Under the pieces are notes generated by a model. The model did no database searches. It saw only the letters and a list, made by a program, of their open reading frames with translations, and had not been told where the DNA came from. Position numbers and translations under genes: made by a program. Shown piece by piece: positions 6,897 through 10,450 of a stretch of DNA of 10,450 nt; positions within the stretch are counted from its first letter, which is position 1; the number at the start of each line of letters is the position of its first letter. Source of the DNA: an uncultured bacterium (GTDB lineage Bacteria; Desulfobacterota; Desulfobulbia; Desulfobulbales; Desulfobulbaceae); contig CAIMMA010000074.1 of assembly GCA_903842475.1 (NCBI GenBank), positions 1 through 10,450 on the forward strand. Reading direction: 5' to 3'.

Positions 6897-7982
6897 ATGT
6901 TCCCTTTCGGCAGTTTTTCCCGGATAGTCTTCATCTTGACCGCAGGTATGCTTTTGGGCATGGATAACAGTGCTGGGGGTGTCGCTCAAGCCGCGGCCCC
7001 TGGCAAAGAACAGGCGGAGGTGGCGACCCAGCGCGGACTGTTTGCCGGCGGTTGTTTCTGGTGTATGGAATCGCCCTTTGAGAAACTCGACGGGGTGATC
7101 TCGGTGCTGTCAGGCTATGCTGGCGGCACCACCGATAATCCGACCTATGACAATTATATGGCTGGCGGCCATATCGAAGTGGTGGAGGTGGTTTTTGACC
7201 CGCAACGGGTGAGTTACCGGCAGTTGCTGGATACGTTCTGGCGTCAGATCGACCCCACCGATGCCGGCGGCCAGTTCGTCGATCGCGGCCATGCCTATTC
7301 CAGCGCTATTTTTTATTTCGACGAGGAACAAAAACAACAGGCCGAACAATCCAAGCAACAGCTGGCGGCCAGCGGAATTTTCCAGAAACCGCTGGTTACC
7401 CCTGTTCTGCCCGCTCCCCGATTCTTTCCGGCCGAGGAATATCACCAGGATTATTACAAAAAGAGTTCGTTGCGGTACAATTATTACCGTTCCCGTTCGG
7501 GCCGGGACGAATTTCTCCAGCAGACCTGGCGGGATGCAGGCGCTGCCAAAGGAGCCGGCCCCAAGGATCTCCTTCAGCACCTGACCCCGATGCAGTATGA
7601 GGTCACCCAGAAAAACGGAACCGAGCCGCCATTTAATAACGCCTACTGGGACAACAAAAAGGAAGGCATTTACGTGGATATCGTCTCAGGCGAGCCGTTG
7701 TTCATCTCTGTTGATAAGTACGACTCCGGTACCGGCTGGCCCAGCTTCACCAAACCATTGGTCGCCGAAAATATCGTTGAGAAAAAAGATGTGGGTTTTT
7801 TCACGGTCCGCACCGAGGTCCGCAGCAAACAAGGGAATTCCCATCTGGGCCATGTTTTTTCCGACGGGCCACCACCCACCGGGTTGCGCTATTGCCTCAA
7901 CTCAGCCGCCCTCAGGTTTGTGCCCAAAGAAAAACTGGAGGAGGAGGGGCTAGAACAGTTTCGCAGCCTTTTTGGAAAATAA
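6897..7982 (+). CDS. msrAB: Exported peptide methionine sulfoxide reductase, MsrA-MsrB fusion
   Basis: 361 residues; start set by the strong ribosome binding site. A hydrophobic N-terminus (about 9-23) followed by AQAAAPG (30-36) looks like a Sec signal peptide cleaved near residue 32-34, so the enzyme is probably periplasmic. The MsrA domain (about 45-205) carries GCFWCME (52-58), with Cys53 the expected nucleophile, plus GHIEVVEV (91-98) and EYHQDYY (181-187). The MsrB domain (about 226-345) carries DSGTGWPSF (276-284), HLGHVF (316-321) and RYCLNSAA (331-338), with Cys333 catalytic. MsrA reduces the S- and MsrB the R-diastereomer of methionine sulfoxide in proteins. Only three cysteines exist (53, 56, 333). 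The zinc-binding CxxC pairs of some MsrB proteins are absent, and the position that holds a resolving Cys in some MsrB proteins is Thr279. It is divergent from the polysaccharide operon and convergent with thiC. Confidence 0.97.
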   Translation: MFPFGSFSRIVFILTAGMLLGMDNSAGGVAQAAAPGKEQAEVATQRGLFAGGCFWCMESPFEKLDGVISVLSGYAGGTTDNPTYDNYMAGGHIEVVEVVFDPQRVSYRQLLDTFWRQIDPTDAGGQFVDRGHAYSSAIFYFDEEQKQQAEQSKQQLAASGIFQKPLVTPVLPAPRFFPAEEYHQDYYKKSSLRYNYYRSRSGRDEFLQQTWRDAGAAKGAGPKDLLQHLTPMQYEVTQKNGTEPPFNNAYWDNKKEGIYVDIVSGEPLFISVDKYDSGTGWPSFTKPLVAENIVEKKDVGFFTVRTEVRSKQGNSHLGHVFSDGPPPTGLRYCLNSAALRFVPKEKLEEEGLEQFRSLFGK

Positions 7983-7984
7983 TC

Positions 7985-8022
7985 AAAAAAAGCGGTGTTG
8001 GCGAGGATCGCCAGCACCGCTT
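7985..8022 (-). terminator. Intrinsic terminator of the thiamine operon
   Basis: AAGCGGTG-T-TGGCGA (7990-8004), loop GGA, TCGCCA-G-CACCGCTT (8008-8022) form a 15-position stem with one mismatch in the minus transcript (G-U in the plus one). On the minus strand the hairpin is followed by TTTTTT (7990-7985, partly in the stem base), a classic rho-independent terminator beginning 22 bp after the thiC stop. The plus strand has only TT after the hairpin, so it would terminate msrAB poorly, though it lies just 7 bp past the msrAB stop. Confidence 0.9.
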
Positions 8023-8044
8023 CCCGGGCTTGGGCAAGGCTTCT

Positions 8045-9331
8045 TTATAAACCCTCGAGGATTCTCCGGCTGCGTTTGACGGCACAGAGATCGCCGCACA
8101 TGGTGCAGACTTCCTGGTCGATGGGTTGGGAGGAGGCACGGTAGGCCTTGGCTTTTTCCGGGTCAATGGCCAACTCGAACATTTTGGTCCAATCCAGCTC
8201 TTTGCGGGCCAGGCTCATGGCATTGTCCCAGTCGATGGCCTTGGGGATGCCCTTGGCGATGTCGGCGGCGTGGGCGGCAATCCGGGCAGCGATGATGCCT
8301 TCTTTCATGTCGTCGGCATCCGGCAGGCGGAGGTGTTCGGCCGGAGTGACATAACAGAGAAAATCGGCCCCGTAGGTGGCCGCCAGCGCCCCGCCGATGG
8401 CCGAGGTGATGTGGTCGTAGCCCGGGGCCACATCGGTGACAATCGGCCCCAGCACGTAGAAGGGCGCGCCGTGGCAGAGCTTCTTTTCGATCTGCATGTT
8501 GGCCACCACTTCGTTGAGCGGCACATGGCCCGGTCCTTCGATCATGACCTGGACATCGGCCTGCCAGCAGCGTTTGGTCAGTTCGCCTAAAATGATCAGT
8601 TCCTGGATCTGGGCGGCATCGGTGGCGTCTTTCAGACTGCCGGGGCGCAGGCCATCGCCCAGGCTCAGGGTCACATCGTATTGCCGGCACAGTTCCAGCA
8701 GCCGGTCGAAATGTTCAAAGAAGGGATTTTCCCGCTCATTGGTGACCATCCAGTCCAGCAGCAGGGAGCCGCCCCGGCTGACCACATGGGTGAGGCGGGG
8801 ATTGTTGCGCAGCCGCTGCACCGCCGTCTGGGTCAGACCGGCATGAATGGTCATGAAATCGACCCCGTCCTCGGCGTGGATGCGGACCACATCAAAAAAA
8901 TCATCCACCGAAATACTGGTGACCTTTTTGCCGTAGCGGGCCACGGCGTCGTACACCGGGACCGTGCCGATCATCACCGGGCTGATTTCGACCGTGCGCC
9001 GGCGGAAGGCACGGGTGTCGCCAAAGGTGCTAAGATCCATGATGGCATCGGCCTTGAGCTCGATCGAACGGCGGACCTTGTTAAGCTCGTTCTCGACATT
9101 GCAGCAGTCCTCGGAAACCCCGAGGTTGACATTGACCTTGGTGGTCAGGCCCGCGCCGATGCCCTTGGCGATCAGGTTGGGGTGGTTGCGGTTGGCCGGG
9201 ATGGCGATTCGGCCGTTGGCGACCCGTTCGATCAGGTCGGATTCATGGATGGACTCGTCGGCGAGCACCTGCTGCATCTGGGGGGTAAGGACGCCCTGGC
9301 GGGCGGCAGCCATCTGGGTTGCATGGGCCAT
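8045..9331 (-). CDS. thiC: Phosphomethylpyrimidine synthase ThiC (radical SAM)
   Basis: 428 residues from the ATG at 9331, the short form without the long N-terminal domain of E. coli-type ThiC. It converts aminoimidazole ribotide to hydroxymethylpyrimidine phosphate in the cytoplasm, using S-adenosylmethionine and a 4Fe-4S cluster. Visible blocks: VSRGGS (184-189), SLGDGLRPGS (223-232), EGPGHVP (265-271), PIVTDVAPGYDHITSAIGGA (296-315) and AEHLRLP (331-337). His269 and His333 are spaced as the zinc-ligand histidines of characterised ThiC. The C-terminal cluster motif is CTMCGDLC (409-416), i.e. C-x2-C-x3-C, one residue shorter in the second gap than the usual C-x2-C-x4-C. It is the last gene of the operon, 44 bp after thiE, with its own strong ribosome binding site and a terminator just downstream. 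The paralogue BzaF (hydroxybenzimidazole synthase) is the main alternative, but the thiE/thiF neighbours favour ThiC. Confidence 0.95.
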   Translation of the reverse strand: MAHATQMAAARQGVLTPQMQQVLADESIHESDLIERVANGRIAIPANRNHPNLIAKGIGAGLTTKVNVNLGVSEDCCNVENELNKVRRSIELKADAIMDLSTFGDTRAFRRRTVEISPVMIGTVPVYDAVARYGKKVTSISVDDFFDVVRIHAEDGVDFMTIHAGLTQTAVQRLRNNPRLTHVVSRGGSLLLDWMVTNERENPFFEHFDRLLELCRQYDVTLSLGDGLRPGSLKDATDAAQIQELIILGELTKRCWQADVQVMIEGPGHVPLNEVVANMQIEKKLCHGAPFYVLGPIVTDVAPGYDHITSAIGGALAATYGADFLCYVTPAEHLRLPDADDMKEGIIAARIAAHAADIAKGIPKAIDWDNAMSLARKELDWTKMFELAIDPEKAKAYRASSQPIDQEVCTMCGDLCAVKRSRRILEGL

Positions 9332-9340
9332 GGTATGGTT

Positions 9341-9346
9341 CTCCTT
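9341..9346 (-). promoter_or_regulatory. Ribosome binding site of thiC
   Basis: AAGGAG on the minus strand, 9 nt before the ATG at 9331. No riboswitch-like structure fits in the 44-bp thiE-thiC gap. Confidence 0.8.
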
Positions 9347-9375
9347 GAATTGAAATGGAAGGTTGGGCTAGGGGT

Positions 9376-10035
9376 TCAGCGGCAGGCCGCCTGCAGCCGG
9401 CGAGCGGTGGCGGCAATGTCGGGGGCGCCGACGATTTCGGTGACCAGGCAGACGGTTTTGGCGCCGTGAGCTAAAACCTGGCTGAGATTGTGTTCCTTGA
9501 TGCCGCCGATGGCGACAAAGGGCAGGGAAGAGGTCCGCACCACATGGTCGAGATAGCCGAGCCCCACCGGGGCGCAGACATCATCCTTGGTTTGGGTGCT
9601 GAAGATCGGCCCGACGCCGATATAATCGGCCCCGGCCTCCACAGCCGCGGCAGCCTGTTCGGGGCCGTGGGTGGAAAGGCCGATCAGCTTGTCCGGGCCG
9701 ATCAGGCGGCGGATCTCGGGTACCGGGAAATCGTCCTGGCCGACATGGACGCCGTCGGCGTCGACCAGTTGGGCGATATCCGGGTAATCGTTGATGATAA
9801 AAAGCACCCCGGCGGCCCGGGTGAGCCTGCGGATGATTTGGCATTCCGTCAGCATCTCGGCAAAACTCTTGTATGGCCGTTTTTCGCGGTACTGAATAAG
9901 GCGGACGCCGCCGGCGATCATCTGTTCCACCACCTCGACGTTGTTCCGCCCGGCAGAGAATTTTTCGGCGGTGATGCCGTAAATACCGGCCGGAAAAACA
10001 GGTTTGCCGCTGCCGTTTATCTGGGCTGTTTTCAT
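9376..10035 (-). CDS. thiE: Thiamine phosphate synthase ThiE
   Basis: 219 residues from the ATG at 10035, chosen because AGAGGA lies 6 nt upstream; an upstream TTG at 10059 would add 8 residues without that support. It joins hydroxymethylpyrimidine diphosphate with carboxythiazole or hydroxyethylthiazole phosphate to make thiamine phosphate. Family blocks of the TIM-barrel fold are all present: QYREK (48-52), INDYPD (81-86), GVHVGQDD (95-102), IGLSTH (118-123), GPIFSTQTK (142-150) and AIGGI (175-179); acidic residues in the second and third blocks bind magnesium in known members. Length is normal. The thiF stop (TGA) is separated from this ATG by a single base, so the two are probably translationally coupled. 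It is a single-domain enzyme with no fused kinase. Confidence 0.97.
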   Translation of the reverse strand: MKTAQINGSGKPVFPAGIYGITAEKFSAGRNNVEVVEQMIAGGVRLIQYREKRPYKSFAEMLTECQIIRRLTRAAGVLFIINDYPDIAQLVDADGVHVGQDDFPVPEIRRLIGPDKLIGLSTHGPEQAAAAVEAGADYIGVGPIFSTQTKDDVCAPVGLGYLDHVVRTSSLPFVAIGGIKEHNLSQVLAHGAKTVCLVTEIVGAPDIAATARRLQAACR

Positions 10036-10036
10036 G

Positions 10037-10450
10037 TCAGTTCCTCTGTTGCAAAACAAGACGGGTCATGTGATTGGCGACCGTGGCCACCTTGTGGGCG
10101 AACAGCGGGGCTTGGGCGCAGTCGGTGGTGAAGTCGCCGACAATCCAGCAGCTGCCGAGTCTTCGGGTGCAAATGGCATCAAGCTCAAAACCGGCGATCC
10201 CGGAGGCGGAGATCACTATCCGGGTGTTGCCAAGGGTCTCTATCAGCATCTTTTTATCGGCCTGGCGATCAAATCCCTCGATCACCAGATCGCAACCGGC
10301 AAACACTTGCTCGCAATTGCCGGCCTCGACCCGTTCGGCCAGAGCCTCGACCCGGAGATTCGGCCGGATCCGCTGCAGGTTCTCAGTCAGGGCCTCCACC
10401 TTGAGTCGGCCGATCTGGTCAAAGAAATAGAACTGCCGATTGAGATTGGT
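10037..10450 (-). CDS. thiF: ThiS adenylyltransferase ThiF, N-terminus off the window
   Basis: The last 137 residues of an E1-like enzyme; the frame is open to the right edge, so a GTG at 10399 is internal and not the start. The visible part opens with TNLNRQFYFFDQIG, the conserved NLNRQ block of ThiF/MoeB/E1 enzymes, then LVIEGFD, which carries the conserved aspartate, ASGIAG and WIVGDF. The missing N-terminus should hold the GxGxxG nucleotide-binding loop. The C-terminus stops soon after the GDF block and has no zinc-binding CxxC pairs, matching the short (about 200-residue) ThiF type common in anaerobes. It adenylates the C-terminus of the sulfur carrier ThiS for thiazole synthesis. Its stop is one base from the thiE start, and thiS, thiG and thiH would be expected further upstream, outside the window. 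Confidence 0.93.
   Translation of the reverse strand, partial: TNLNRQFYFFDQIGRLKVEALTENLQRIRPNLRVEALAERVEAGNCEQVFAGCDLVIEGFDRQADKKMLIETLGNTRIVISASGIAGFELDAICTRRLGSCWIVGDFTTDCAQAPLFAHKVATVANHMTRLVLQQRN
10042..10047 (-). promoter_or_regulatory. Ribosome binding site of thiE, inside thiF
   Basis: AGAGGA on the minus strand, within the last codons of thiF and 6 nt before the ATG at 10035. It fixes the thiE start. Confidence 0.75.

Noticed and set aside
9332..9375. Possible TPP riboswitch upstream of thiC
   Set aside because: The gap is only 44 bp, far too short for a THI element, and holds just a ribosome binding site.
8681..9469. A 262-codon plus-strand open frame opposite thiC and the thiE end
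   Set aside because: Antisense to a fully conserved ThiC; no family motif or clear ribosome binding site.

Overview
The window reads as chromosomal DNA of a Gram-negative, probably anaerobic bacterium. A deltaproteobacterial (Desulfobacterota-like) source fits the envelope genes, the short anaerobe-type ThiC and the small ThiF, but that assignment is inferred from general resemblance and is weak. No mobile elements, CRISPR arrays, tRNAs or rRNAs were found. Nearly all the sequence is explained by eight genes: three partial or complete thiamine genes, one methionine sulfoxide reductase gene, and four envelope-polysaccharide genes.

Left two-thirds (1-6614, minus strand, read right to left): a polysaccharide production and modification operon. 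It runs from an AlgI-type membrane O-acyltransferase (MBOAT), to a membrane-anchored SGNH/AlgJ-DltD-like protein, to a very large three-domain membrane protein (GH18-like, then CE4 polysaccharide deacetylase, then GT2 processive glycosyltransferase), to a lipoprotein that looks like the start of a GH26-type glycoside hydrolase and runs off the left edge. The GT2 part would polymerise a sugar in the cytoplasm. The CE4 domain on the same chain would remove N-acetyl groups as the polymer appears in the periplasm. The MBOAT/SGNH pair would add O-acyl groups, and the lipoprotein hydrolase could trim the chain. The GH18-like domain has lost the usual catalytic acid (Glu replaced by Gln) and may bind rather than cut. 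This operon is the most interesting part of the window.

Middle (6615-6896): a 282-bp divergent control region. It has a plausible minus-strand promoter for the polysaccharide operon with a leader of about 215 nt, an overlapping AT-rich -10 region for the plus-strand gene, and a TTGCCA-N5-TGGCAA inverted repeat.

6897-7982 (plus strand): an exported MsrA-MsrB fusion that repairs oxidised methionine in envelope proteins.

Right third (7985-10450, minus strand): the distal end of a thiamine operon, thiF (partial), thiE, thiC, with tight gene junctions, good ribosome binding sites, and a strong intrinsic terminator just after thiC. ThiF activates the sulfur carrier ThiS for the thiazole branch, ThiC makes the pyrimidine, and ThiE joins the two halves. 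Any TPP riboswitch or promoter would lie beyond the right edge.
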